64,000 nucleotides of DNA, from the NCBI GenBank assembly GCA_963806145.1, contig CAWDXD010000043.1, forward strand, positions 62,001-126,000, written 5' to 3'. Every line of letters begins with the position of its first letter. Positions within the stretch are counted from its first letter, which is position 1. The notes beneath the pieces are model-generated. The model did no database searches, had not been told where the DNA came from, and saw only the letters and a program-made list of their open reading frames with translations. Made by a program: the position numbers and the translations under genes. Shown here piece by piece: positions 42,854 to 51,727 of the stretch. This stretch comes from DASXKD01 sp963806145. GTDB taxonomy: Bacteria > Actinomycetota > Actinomycetes > Streptosporangiales > Streptosporangiaceae.

Positions 42854-43828
42854 ATGCCACATGAGCTGATCACCCATGCGGACAAGGTGTTCTTCGCCGA
42901 GCGAGGCGAGACCAAGGGCGACCTCGCCGAGCACTACCTGCGCGTCGCCGGGCCGCTGCTGCGCGCCATGGGCGGCCGCCCGGTGCTGTTGCAGCGCTTC
43001 CCCGACGGCGCGTCCGGGCCGTCGTTCTTCCAGAAACGGGTGCCGAAGAACGCCCCGGACTGGCTCCGCACCACCACGGTGTCCACCCCCAACGGCACCA
43101 CCTCGCAGGCCCTGGTCGCCGCTGACATCGACCACGTGCTGTGGGCGGTGAACCTGGGCTGCCTGGGCTTCCACGTCTGGCCCTACCTGGCCGACGCCCC
43201 GGAGCACACCGACGAGCTGCGGATCGACCTCGACCCCTCCCCCGGGGTGGAGTTCAGCCACATCAGGCAGGCGGCGCACGAGGTGCACGGCCTGCTCACC
43301 GAACTCGGCATCACCGGGTACGCCAAGACCACCGGCAACCGGGGCGTGCACGTCTACGTCCGGCTCCAGCCGCGCTGGGATTCCTACCAGGTGCGCGCCG
43401 CCGCCGTGGCGCTGGCCCGGGAACTTGAGCGCCGCAAGCCGGACCTGATGACCGCCGCCTGGTGGAAGGAGGAGCGCGGCTCCAGGGTGTTCATCGACTT
43501 CAACCAGAACGCCCCGCACAAGACGGTGTTCGGCGCATGGTCGGTGCGCGCCCGCCCCGGCGCGCAGGTGTCCACGCCGCTGGCCTGGGAGGAGATCGAC
43601 GACATCCACCCCGACCAGTTCACCATCGCGACCCTGCCGGCCAGGCTGGAGTCGGCCGGCGACCCGTGGCAGCCGATGAACGACGACCCGCAGGACCTGG
43701 CACCGCTGCTCGAACTGGCCGCCCGCGACGAGGCGGCCGGGCTGCCCGACGCCCCGTGGCCGCCGGTCTACCCCAAGCAGCCCGGCGAACTGTCCCGCGT
43801 CGCGCCCAGCCGCGCCAAGAAGCCCTGA
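42854..43828 (+). CDS. LigD-type polymerase/primase domain protein (NHEJ)
   Basis: 324 aa, an isolated LigD polymerase (PolDom, archaeo-eukaryotic primase fold). Metal-binding Asp pair in RIDLDPSPG, GNRGVHVYV with the catalytic His region, and GSRVFIDFNQNAPHKT are intact. Strong GGGGAGGTG before the ATG. Such proteins fill and extend ends in bacterial non-homologous end joining with Ku and a ligase; neither is in the window. Followed 14 nt later by a restriction endonuclease gene on the same strand. Confidence 0.9.
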   Translation: MPHELITHADKVFFAERGETKGDLAEHYLRVAGPLLRAMGGRPVLLQRFPDGASGPSFFQKRVPKNAPDWLRTTTVSTPNGTTSQALVAADIDHVLWAVNLGCLGFHVWPYLADAPEHTDELRIDLDPSPGVEFSHIRQAAHEVHGLLTELGITGYAKTTGNRGVHVYVRLQPRWDSYQVRAAAVALARELERRKPDLMTAAWWKEERGSRVFIDFNQNAPHKTVFGAWSVRARPGAQVSTPLAWEEIDDIHPDQFTIATLPARLESAGDPWQPMNDDPQDLAPLLELAARDEAAGLPDAPWPPVYPKQPGELSRVAPSRAKKP

Positions 43829-43842
43829 TCGCGCCTTTCATA

Positions 43843-44604
43843 ATGAACGCACCGTTTGCGACGGCTCTGGCCGGCTGGAAAGCGAGCGTCAAGAACCGGC
43901 TCGGGTGGACTTTGGTGCCGAACGCAGCGGACGTGGACAGCGCCGAATCCATGCGCATCGCCGCCGGGGTACTCGACGCGCTTGGCGTGTCCCGCGACGT
44001 GACCTCGGCGGTGCCCAAGGACCCTGGCGGGCCACTCGAGCAGGCGGTCTGTGACCATTTGCGCGGCGTGCTGCCCGGCTACCGCACCGGCAGGGACTGG
44101 CTGATCGGGCGGAGCAAGCTGATCACCGGCTTCGACCAGTACGCGCACCTCAAGGAGGTGGACGCGCTGGTGCGCGCCAGCCCGCAGCTGCGCATCTCGC
44201 TGGGCATGGACTACCTGATCAAGCCGGACGTCACGGTGGGCCTGGCCGGGGTCCGCACCGGCTCGGGCCTGCCGCCGCTGCACGCGGCGATCTCGTGCAA
44301 ATGGACCATCCGGTCGGACCGGGTGCAGAACATCCGGCACGAGTGCCTGCAGATGATCCGGCACCGGCGCGGCAGGCAGCCGCACCTGGTGACGGTGACC
44401 GCAGAGCCGCTGCCGAGCCGGCTGGCGTCCATCGCCCGCGGCACCGGCGAGGTGGATGCCGTGTACCACATCGCCTACGACGCGATGGACGCCAGCGTCG
44501 CCGAGCACGCGAACGCCGAACAGCGGGACGCCTGGCGGGAGGTGACCAGGCAGCGCCGGGTGCTCAGCTACGAGGCGCTCGCGGAAACCCTCGCGTCCCA
44601 GTGA
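43843..44604 (+). CDS. NgoMIV-family type II restriction endonuclease
   Basis: 253 aa from ATG 43843. The NgoMIV (recognises GCCGGC) active-site pattern is complete: Glu66 in PLEQAVCDHL, Asp129 in KPDVTV, Ser151-Cys152-Lys153 in AISCKW and Glu167 in NIRHECLQM. The Lys-to-Glu distance of 14 equals that in NgoMIV as I recall (Lys187, Glu201). The frame is intact and the enzyme should be active. Followed by its putative cytosine methyltransferase, which is frame-broken in this sequence. Recognition of GCCGGC or a close variant is inferred from family. Confidence 0.85.
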   Translation: MNAPFATALAGWKASVKNRLGWTLVPNAADVDSAESMRIAAGVLDALGVSRDVTSAVPKDPGGPLEQAVCDHLRGVLPGYRTGRDWLIGRSKLITGFDQYAHLKEVDALVRASPQLRISLGMDYLIKPDVTVGLAGVRTGSGLPPLHAAISCKWTIRSDRVQNIRHECLQMIRHRRGRQPHLVTVTAEPLPSRLASIARGTGEVDAVYHIAYDAMDASVAEHANAEQRDAWREVTRQRRVLSYEALAETLASQ

Positions 44605-44710
44605 GGCCGCCGGCGTGTTCCGCCACCCGCTGTCCTGGGGTGCGGGCAGAATCATCCAGAAGACGGGCGCGGGAGGGAACGTGGGGCATGGTGGCTTTCC
44701 TGGAGGGCCC

Positions 44711-45679
44711 GTGGTGCACGCTGACTTCCCGGCGCTTACCTCGCTGGAGATCTGTGCCGGTGCGGGCGGCCAGGCGCTCGGCCTGGAACAGGCCGGTTTC
44801 GCCCATGAGGCCGTCGTCGAACTGGATGCTGACGCCTGCGGGACGCTGCGCTTCAACAGGCAGTGGAAGGTCATCGAGGGTGACGTGGCGAACGTCGACG
44901 GGCGTGCCTTCGCCAGCGTGGACCTGTTCGCGGGCGGGGTGCCCTGTCCGCCGTTCTCGATCGCGGGAAAGCAGCTCGGCTCGGACGACGAGCGGGACCT
45001 GTTCCCCCAGGCGCTGCGGCTGATCGAGGAGATCCGCCCGCGCGCGGTGCTGCTGGAGAACGTCCGCGGCCTGGGCACGCGCAGGTTCGAGGGGTACCGG
45101 GCCCAGGTGCTCGGCCGGCTCCGCGCGCTGGGCTATCGAGACCTGGTGGGACCTGGTGCACGCGAACGACCACGGGGTGCCGCAGCTGCGGCCGCGGTTC
45201 GTGCTGGTCGCGATGCGCCCGCCGTGGGCGTCGTGGTTCCGCTGGCCGGGCCCGCAGGCGGCACCGCCGCCCGACGGTCGGCGAGGTGCTCGGTGACCTG
45301 ATGGCCGCGCGCGGCTGGCCGGGGGCGGCCGCCTGGGCGCGGCGGGCCGTCGGGATCGCGCCGACCATCGTGGGCGGCAGCAAGAAGCACGGCGGCCCGG
45401 ACCTGGGCCCGACCCGGGCCCGGGCGGCCTGGGCCGCGATGGGCGTGAACGGGCTCGGCATCGCCGACGAGATACCCGGGCCGGACTTCCCGGCGGACAA
45501 GCCGCCGAAGCTGACCGTGGCCATGGTGGCCCGGCTGCAGGGCTTCCCCGGACGACTGGACGATCACCGGCCGCAAGACCGCCGCCTACCGTCAGGTGGG
45601 CAACGCGTTCCCGCCGCCGGTGGCCAGGGCGCTGGGCACCGCGATCGCCGCCGCCCTGAACGCCGCGCCGCCCGCCTAA
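44711..45679 (+). pseudogene. DNA cytosine-5 methyltransferase, three frameshifts
   Basis: GTG 44711 follows TGGAGGG. Motif I (LEICAGAGGQALGLEQAG), motif IV with catalytic Cys (GGVPCPPFSIAGKQLG) and motif VI (ENVRG) are in the first frame. The frame shifts near 45140-45160 (to DLVHANDHGVPQLRPRFVLV), near 45268-45285 (to VGEVLGDLMAARG) and near 45545-45555 (to TAAYRQVGNAFPPPVARALG, motifs IX-X). All ten motifs survive in order, so about three base corrections restore a ~320-aa enzyme. It should protect the site cut by the upstream endonuclease. Confidence 0.82.
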
Positions 45680-45735
45680 CCCTGCGCTGGCCCGCCTCCG
45701 CGCCGCTCACCCAAAACCCGCACCAGCCCGCCCCG

Positions 45736-45870
45736 CGCCGCTTGCCACAAACTCGCGCCGGCCTTGGGCGAGATGAATGTGAGATTGATGCCCCTAGACG
45801 GGCCTCGCTGTCACTTTCATGCCCGTGTTTGGAGGGGGTGGAGCGCCCGGGGCCGGGGTGGCAAGCGGCG
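45736..45870. repeat. 135-nt nested inverted-repeat element in convergent intergenic region
   Basis: Perfect 13-bp outer arms (45736-45748 and 45858-45870). Inside, CCGGCC-tt-GGGCG (45758-45770) pairs with CGCCC-gg-GGCCGG (45844-45856). Further in, TGAATGTGA (45774-45782) pairs with TCACTTTCA (45811-45819) with one mismatch, and GCCC (45790-45793) pairs with GGGC (45800-45803) at the tip. The element ends two bases before the SthA stop. It could be a long bidirectional terminator, a structured RNA or a small inverted-repeat mobile relic. Confidence 0.65.
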
Positions 45871-45872
45871 GG

Positions 45873-47274
45873 TCAGGACATTCGGTCTATTTCGCGCATC
45901 TTGTTGGTCGCGTCCAGCGCGGCCACCTTGTAGGACTCGGCCAGCGTCGGGTAGTTGAACACCGCGTCGACCAGGTAGTCCACGGTGCCGCCGCAGCCCA
46001 TCACGGCCTGGCCGATGTGCACGAGTTCGGTCGCGCCGGTGCCGAACACGTGCACGCCGAGCAGCGTGCGGTCCTCCAGCGAGACCAGCAGCTTCAGCAC
46101 CCCGTAGGAGTCACCGATGATCTGGCCGCGGGCCAGTTCCCGGTACCGGGACACGCCCACCTCGAACGGGATGTTGTCTTTGGTGAGCTCTTCCTCGGTG
46201 CGCCCGATGAAACTGATCTCCGGGATGCTGTAGATGCCGATCGGCTGGTGTTTCCCGATCGCGTGGATCGGCTCGTCGCACGCGTGGTGCGCGGCGAGCC
46301 TGCCCTGCTCCATGGAGGTGGCCGCGAGGGCCGGGAAGCCGATGATGTCGCCGACCGCGTAGATGTGCGGCACTTCGGTGCGGAAGAACTCGTCCACCAC
46401 GATCCGGCCGCGCTTGTCGGCGGACAGGCCGGCCGCGTCCAGGTGCAGTTCGTCGCTTGCGCCCTGACGGCCGGCCGAGTACAGGACCGTGTCGGCGAGG
46501 ATCTTCTTACCGCTGTGCAGGATGGCGATGGCTCCCTCAGGCCTGGCCTCCACCGAGGCCACGGACTCGCCGAACCGGAAGGTGACCGCCAGGTCGCGCA
46601 GATGGTACTTCAGCGCCTCGACGACCTCGATGTCGCAGAACTCCAGCATCCGGTCCCGCTGCTCGACCACGGTGACCTTGGTGCCGAGGGCGGCGAACAT
46701 GGACGCGTACTCGATGCCGATCACGCCGGCGCCCGCGACGACCATGGACCGCGGCACCCGCTTCAGGTGGACGATCCCGTCCGAGTCGATCACCGTGCGC
46801 TCGTCGAAGTCGACGGTGCGCGGGCCGGGCCGGGCGGGTGCCGGTGGCGATCACGATCTTGTCGGCCGTGGCCCGTCGCGTCCGGCCGTCACTGTCGTCG
46901 ATCTCCACCGTGTGCGGGTCGATGAAGTAGCCGGTGCCGGTGAGGATCGTGATCCGGTTCCTGGACAACTGGCTGCGCACCACGTCGATCTCGCGGCCTA
47001 CCACGTGCTGGGTGCGGGCCGCCAGGTCCGCGATGGTGATCTCGTCCTTGACCCGGTAGCTCTGGCCGTACATCTCCCGCTGGTCAAGACCGGTGAGATA
47101 CAGGACCGCCTCGCGCAGGGTCTTGGACGGGATCGTGCCTGTGTTCAGGCACACCCCGCCGATCATGTCTTTGCGCTCGATGATCCCGACCCGCCGGCCC
47201 AGCTTGGCCGTTGCGATCGCGGCCTTCTGCCCGCCCGGCCCCGAGCCGATCACCAGTACATCGAAGTCGTACAT
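45873..47274 (-). pseudogene. sthA: Soluble pyridine nucleotide transhydrogenase (SthA-like), one frameshift
   Basis: ATG 47274 begins MYDFDVLVIGSGPGGQKAAI. FAD-binding site and GGVCLNTGTIPSK are present: the first redox-site Cys is kept and the second is replaced by Thr, as in SthA rather than lipoamide dehydrogenase. The frame shifts near 46815-46825, just after IATGTRPARP; the NAD-binding (VVAGAGVIGIEYASMFAALG) and dimerisation domains follow in the other frame to 45873. One base corrected gives ~465 aa. It balances NADH and NADPH pools. The GC-rich shift site makes a sequencing error plausible. Confidence 0.85.
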
Positions 47275-47480
47275 ATTTCCAGTACACGACGACGGGCCGC
47301 CATATGGAAGGCTTGAAAGCCCCTCCCGCTATCATGCGAGAGCGCCGGATGAAGCTCCGGTGGGCTCGCCGCCCGAACCGCCGCCGTGGCTGATGGCTTC
47401 TACCAGGACCCAAATCTCCTGGCATCCGGCAAGCGGTTGGCCGCTGGCTGCTGCCAGGACAACACCTGGCAGGAGCGGCA

Positions 47481-48704
47481 ATGAACGTGTACTACGTGAC
47501 CGCAATCTGGGTGGGCATGGCCCTGCTCGCCTCGGTGGTCAGCATCAAGATCGCCGTGCCGGCGGCACTGGTGGAGATCGTGATCGGCGCGCTGGCCGGC
47601 AACATCCCCGGTATCCAGCAGCACGTCACCCAGACCGACGTGGTCACCTTCCTGGCCAGCGCGGGCTCCCTGGTGCTGACGTTCCTGGCCGGGGCGGAGA
47701 TCGACCCGGTCTCACTGCGCGGGCACTGGAAGGCGAGCCTGTCCATCGGCGCGGTCTCGTTCGCGCTGCCGTTCCTTGCCGCGTTCGGGTTCTGCGGCCT
47801 GGTGCTTGGCTGGCACCTGCACGCCGCCGAGATCGGCGGCATCGCGCTGAGCACCACGTCGGTCGCGGTGGTCTACGCGGTGATGGTGGAGACCGGGCTT
47901 AATCGCCATGACCTGGGCAAACTCATCCTGGCCGCGTGTTTCATCACCGACCTGGGCACGGTGCTGGCCCTCGGCGGCTTCTTCGCCAGCTACGGCTGGC
48001 TGCTGATCGTCTTCGTCGCGGTCAGCGCGGTCACCGTGGCCCTGCTGCCCCGGCTGCTCAGGCTGGCGATCAAGTACTTCGGCCACCGGGTCTCCGAGCC
48101 GGAGATCAAGCTGCTGCTCGTGGTGCTGTTCGGGCTGGGCGGACTGGCCACCCAGGCAGGCAGCGAGGCCGTCCTGCCCGCGTATGTGGCCGGGCTGGTG
48201 GTGGCTGGCGTGTTCCTGCACGACCGGGTGCTGATGGACCGGCTCCGCTCGATCGCCTTCGCCCTGCTCACCCCCTTCTTCTTCCTCCGGGCCGGCACCC
48301 TGATCTCGGCATCCGCGCTGGTTACCGGCGCCGGAGTGATCGCGGTGCTGCTGGTGGTCAAGCTGGCGGCGAAGATGATCGGCGTGTGGCCGGTGGCGGC
48401 CGCCTTCAAGCTGCCGCGCCGGGAGCGCACCTACACCACGCTGCTGATGGCCACGGGGCTGACGTTCGGCTCCATCGCCGCGCTGTTCGGGCTGACCCAC
48501 CACCTGATCGACCAGGCTCAGTACACCGAACTGGTGACCGTCGTGATCCTCTCGGCGTTCGTGCCGACGCTGATCGCCCAGCAACTGTTCCGGCCGGCCA
48601 TCGTGGACAGCGACGAGGAGGAAGCCCTGGGCGAGGAGGACATCTCGATCATCGGCCACCCGCCGGGGCTATCGTCTACTCGTGATCAACCGCTGGACCG
48701 ATGA
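47481..48704 (+). CDS. CPA2-family cation:proton antiporter
   Basis: 407 aa, ~12 membrane helices, sodium/hydrogen exchanger fold. The conserved FLAGAEIDPVSLRGHW and the ACFITDLGTVLALGG helix, with Asp in the ion-binding position, are present; no C-terminal TrkA-N regulatory domain, only an acidic tail (DSDEEEALGEED). Start ATG preceded by GGCAGGAG. The 3' end overlaps the next start by 23 nt. Probably exchanges Na+ or K+ for protons in pH homeostasis; divergent from SthA. Confidence 0.87.
   Translation: MNVYYVTAIWVGMALLASVVSIKIAVPAALVEIVIGALAGNIPGIQQHVTQTDVVTFLASAGSLVLTFLAGAEIDPVSLRGHWKASLSIGAVSFALPFLAAFGFCGLVLGWHLHAAEIGGIALSTTSVAVVYAVMVETGLNRHDLGKLILAACFITDLGTVLALGGFFASYGWLLIVFVAVSAVTVALLPRLLRLAIKYFGHRVSEPEIKLLLVVLFGLGGLATQAGSEAVLPAYVAGLVVAGVFLHDRVLMDRLRSIAFALLTPFFFLRAGTLISASALVTGAGVIAVLLVVKLAAKMIGVWPVAAAFKLPRRERTYTTLLMATGLTFGSIAALFGLTHHLIDQAQYTELVTVVILSAFVPTLIAQQLFRPAIVDSDEEEALGEEDISIIGHPPGLSSTRDQPLDR
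48670..48684 (+). promoter_or_regulatory. Leaderless-type promoter within the antiporter 3' end
   Basis: TATCGT at 48670-48675, 6-nt spacer, GTG start at 48682, all inside the antiporter coding sequence. No good ribosome-binding site precedes the GTG, so the decarboxylase may have its own leaderless transcript. Confidence 0.4.
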
Positions 48705-50073
48705 GATCGGGGCGGATCTGGCGGCGCGCCCGGCGCTGCTGCGCGATGCCTCTTCGCGGGCCCTGGCCTACCTGGGCGGGCTGGACGGCCGGCCGGTGGC
48801 GCCCGCCGCCGCGGACGTGGCCGCGCTGGGCCGGCTGGACTTCGCCCTGCCCGGCGCTGGCCTGGACGCGGCGTCGGTGCTGGCGATGCTGGACGACTAC
48901 GGCTCACCGGGCACCGTCGCCAGCGGCGGGCCCCGGTACTTCGGCTTCGTCACCGGCGGGGCACTGCCGATCGCGCAGGCCGCGGCCTGGCTGACCGCGG
49001 CATGGGACCAGAACGCGGCGCTGTCGGTCATGTCGCCGACCGCGTCGGTGCTCAACCAGGTGGCGCTGCGCTGGGTCACCGAACTGCTCGGGCTGCCGGA
49101 CGGCACCGGCGGCGGTTTCGTCACCGGCGCCACCATGGCCAACGCGACCTGCCTGGCCGCGGCCCGGGACGCGGTCCTCGCCGGGCATGGCTGGGACGCG
49201 GCAGGCCAGGGCCTGGTCGGCGCTCCACCGGTCACCATCGTGGCCGGGGCGCAGGCGCACACGACCGTGCGCAAGGCGCTCGGCCTTGTGGGCCTCGGCC
49301 GGGACCGGGCCCTCCTGCTGCCCGCGGACGGCCAGGGCCGGATCGAGCCGCGCGGCCTGCCCGCGCTCACCGGCCCCGCGCTGGTCTGCCTGCAGGCAGG
49401 CAACGTCAACACCGGGGCCAGCGACCCGTTCGGCCCGCTGATCGACTGGGCCCACGACAACGGCGCCTGGGTGCACGTGGACGGCGCGTTCGGGCTGTGG
49501 GCGGCGGCCTCGCCCGGCACCGCTGGCCAGGTCGCGGGCGTCGCCGGTGCCGATTCCTGGGCCACCGACGCGCATAAGTGGCTGAACACGACGTACGACT
49601 GCGGGATCGCGCTGACCGCCGATCCGCGGGCGCTGCGTTCGGCGATGGAGGCGTCCGCCGCCTACCTTCCCGAGGACGCCGTCCTTGAGCCCATGCACGT
49701 CACGCCGCAGTCGTCGCAGCGGGCCAGGGGCGCGGAGGTATGGGCGGTGCTCGCCGCCCTCGGCCGCGACGGCGTGGCCGCCCTGGTGGACCGGACGTGC
49801 GCGCTGGCGCGGCGGTTCGCCGGCGGAATGCGCGGCGCCGGCTACGCCGTGGCCAACGACGTCGTGCTCAACCAGGTCATCGTTGACTTCGGTGACGAGG
49901 CGCGGACCAGCGCCGTCATCGCCGCGGTCCAGGAGGAGGGCACCTGCTGGTGCGGGCCGACCGTCTGGCGGGGCCGCGCGGCGATGCGGGTCAGCGTCAG
50001 CGGCTGGAACACCACCGAGCAGGACATCGACCGCAGCGTCGCCGCGGTCGCCGCCTGCGCCCTCCCGCGCTGA
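48682..50073 (+). CDS. PLP-dependent group II decarboxylase-like protein
   Basis: 463 aa, fold type I PLP enzyme. Glycine/Thr anchor FVTGATMANATCLAAAR, the PLP-stacking His region AGAQAHTTVRKALGL, Asp in WVHVDGAFGLWA, and Schiff-base Lys299 in TDAHKWLN. Related to aromatic-L-amino-acid and glutamate decarboxylases; substrate specificity cannot be told. Amino-acid decarboxylation consumes protons, so pairing with the antiporter (23-nt overlap) suggests a shared pH role, which is inference. Confidence 0.85.
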   Translation: MINRWTDEIGADLAARPALLRDASSRALAYLGGLDGRPVAPAAADVAALGRLDFALPGAGLDAASVLAMLDDYGSPGTVASGGPRYFGFVTGGALPIAQAAAWLTAAWDQNAALSVMSPTASVLNQVALRWVTELLGLPDGTGGGFVTGATMANATCLAAARDAVLAGHGWDAAGQGLVGAPPVTIVAGAQAHTTVRKALGLVGLGRDRALLLPADGQGRIEPRGLPALTGPALVCLQAGNVNTGASDPFGPLIDWAHDNGAWVHVDGAFGLWAAASPGTAGQVAGVAGADSWATDAHKWLNTTYDCGIALTADPRALRSAMEASAAYLPEDAVLEPMHVTPQSSQRARGAEVWAVLAALGRDGVAALVDRTCALARRFAGGMRGAGYAVANDVVLNQVIVDFGDEARTSAVIAAVQEEGTCWCGPTVWRGRAAMRVSVSGWNTTEQDIDRSVAAVAACALPR

Positions 50074-50202
50074 CGGCAGGTTTCTGCAGGCTTGAGCCCG
50101 CTACGACGGGCTCGACTGGTCGCACCGGGGCTGGTGTGGGTATCGGAATGGCGCCCGTCTGCCGACGCCGAAGCGGGCGCGGGGCCGTGGCCACTCCCCT
50201 GG

Positions 50203-51108
50203 TCAGCTCCCGTCGAGCAGGTTCGCGATGATCTCGGCGCTGGCGGCCGGGGTTGCCGCTTCCATGCAGATCCGCTCCATGACTCTCAGGTAGCTGTCCA
50301 CCGTGTCCGGCTTGTCCAGGTAGAGCGCGCTGGTGAGCTGTTCGAGGTAGACAACGTCCGGCAGGTCCGGCTCGGCGAACCGCAGGATGCTGAACGGCCC
50401 GCCAGCGGCGGAGTGGCCACCGGTCTGGAACGGGATGATCTGGATGGTCACGTTCGGGCGCAGCGCCAGCTCCCCGAGGTGCTTGAGCTGGCCGCGCATG
50501 ATGGCCGGGCTGCCCGCCGGGCGGCGCAACACCGCCTCGTCGATCACCGCCCAGACGTTGGGCGGCTCCTCCTGGTCGAGCACCGCCTGGCGCGTCATCC
50601 GCAGCCGGACCCGCCGCTCGATCTCCCGCGCCGAGGCGGCGTCGTGGCCGAGCAGCGTCACGGCGCGCGCGTAGTCCTCGGTCTGCAGCAGGCCGGGGAC
50701 GAACTGGACCTCGTAGGCCCGGATCTGGGTGGCGACCTCCTCCAGCCCGACGTACGCCTCGAACCACGACGGCAGCACATCGGAGTAGTCATGCCACCAG
50801 CCGGGCGCGCTCGCCCGCCGGGCGAGCGCCCGCAATGCGTCGCGTTCCTCCTCGTCGGTCACGCCATACAGCGTGAGCAGATCGGCGATATCGCGGTCCT
50901 TGAATCCCACCCGGCCCGTCTCCAGCCGGCTGATCTTAGAATGGGATGCACGGATCCTGATCCCTGCATCTTCGAGGGTGATTCGCTTGGCCTCGCGGAG
51001 ACGCCGAAGCTGTGCTCCTAGCAGAATGCGCAGAACTGTGGGCCCCCCCGCGGCCGGGATGACCATCGCCCCGGCATGGCCGCCGACTGGTTCGGCAGCT
51101 TTGATCAT
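50203..51108 (-). CDS. XRE-family regulator with DUF5753 (WhiJ-like)
   Basis: 301 aa from ATG 51108, preceded by GGGAGGG; the longer frame to 51231 lacks a start signal. Helix-turn-helix at ~20-80 (LGAQLRRLREAKRITLEDAGIRIRASHSKISRLETGR) and DUF5753 at ~105-290 (FEAYVGLEEVATQIRAYEVQFVPGLLQTEDYARAV...). This is the large actinomycete WhiJ-like group that works with a DUF397 protein and an HATPase protein in development and secondary metabolism. Both partners are adjacent. Confidence 0.9.
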   Translation of the reverse strand: MIKAAEPVGGHAGAMVIPAAGGPTVLRILLGAQLRRLREAKRITLEDAGIRIRASHSKISRLETGRVGFKDRDIADLLTLYGVTDEEERDALRALARRASAPGWWHDYSDVLPSWFEAYVGLEEVATQIRAYEVQFVPGLLQTEDYARAVTLLGHDAASAREIERRVRLRMTRQAVLDQEEPPNVWAVIDEAVLRRPAGSPAIMRGQLKHLGELALRPNVTIQIIPFQTGGHSAAGGPFSILRFAEPDLPDVVYLEQLTSALYLDKPDTVDSYLRVMERICMEAATPAASAEIIANLLDGS

Positions 51109-51187
51109 GTGCCCTCCCGCCAACGTCCGACCCCGCGAGTCTCCCACGCGGCGCGAGCCAGCGCCATAACCGGATCCAGGGAACATC

Positions 51188-51505
51188 TCACCGCCAGGCG
51201 TCCGCAATCCATTGCAGATCGCCCGGCGCAACGCGTTCGGCCTGCGGATCGCCGCTGACAGGCGCCAGGCCGGCTAACGCTAACTCAGCCGCGCCCTCGC
51301 GCACGCCGCACAGGAAGCGCTCCCACGCGGCCCGGGTAAATAGCAGTGCAGGTCCGTCGGGGCGGTGGGAGTCACGCACGGCTACCTGCTCTCCGGGCAG
51401 CCTGGCCATTTCGACGCAGTTACCACTGGGATTGCTGTGACGACTCTTCCGCCATTTCGCGGCCCGTATCTGTGCGGGCAGCAGGTGGCTTGGCACCAGG
51501 TCCAC
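51188..51505 (-). CDS. DUF397 domain protein
   Basis: 105 aa from GTG 51505. The DUF397 core is clear: AAKWRKSRHSNPSGNCVEMARL, VAVRDSHRPDGPALLFTRAAWERFL. A ~35-residue C-terminal extension (ELALAGLAPVSGDPQAERV...) is unusual for this short family. DUF397 proteins are thought to antagonise the paired XRE/DUF5753 regulator. 79 nt upstream of that regulator on the same strand. Confidence 0.9.
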   Translation of the reverse strand: MDLVPSHLLPAQIRAAKWRKSRHSNPSGNCVEMARLPGEQVAVRDSHRPDGPALLFTRAAWERFLCGVREGAAELALAGLAPVSGDPQAERVAPGDLQWIADAWR

Positions 51506-51631
51506 GGTTCATCTCTCTCTGCGGCCGGAAGCCAGCCCACGGGGGCCTCTTTTCCGGCGTCCGCGACTGGAAACTCGCGATCCCCCCGGGCGCCATTGCG
51601 CCGGTAAGCTCGCGAGTTCCGTCTTCTCCTG

Positions 51632-51647
51632 TGCAAGTGCACTTGCA
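51632..51647. promoter_or_regulatory. 16-bp perfect palindrome, candidate operator
   Basis: TGCAAGTGCACTTGCA is exactly self-complementary. It lies between the divergent DUF397 (minus) and HATPase (plus) genes, 127 nt and 81 nt from their starts. It is the natural candidate for binding by the WhiJ-like XRE protein of the trio. Confidence 0.6.
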
Positions 51648-51727
51648 TCTGCACATCCGAAGTGGCATCGTAGCTCATGCGCTGACCGGTGGCGGACGCG
51701 CCCAACCTCAGGCTCGGTGGTCCATCC

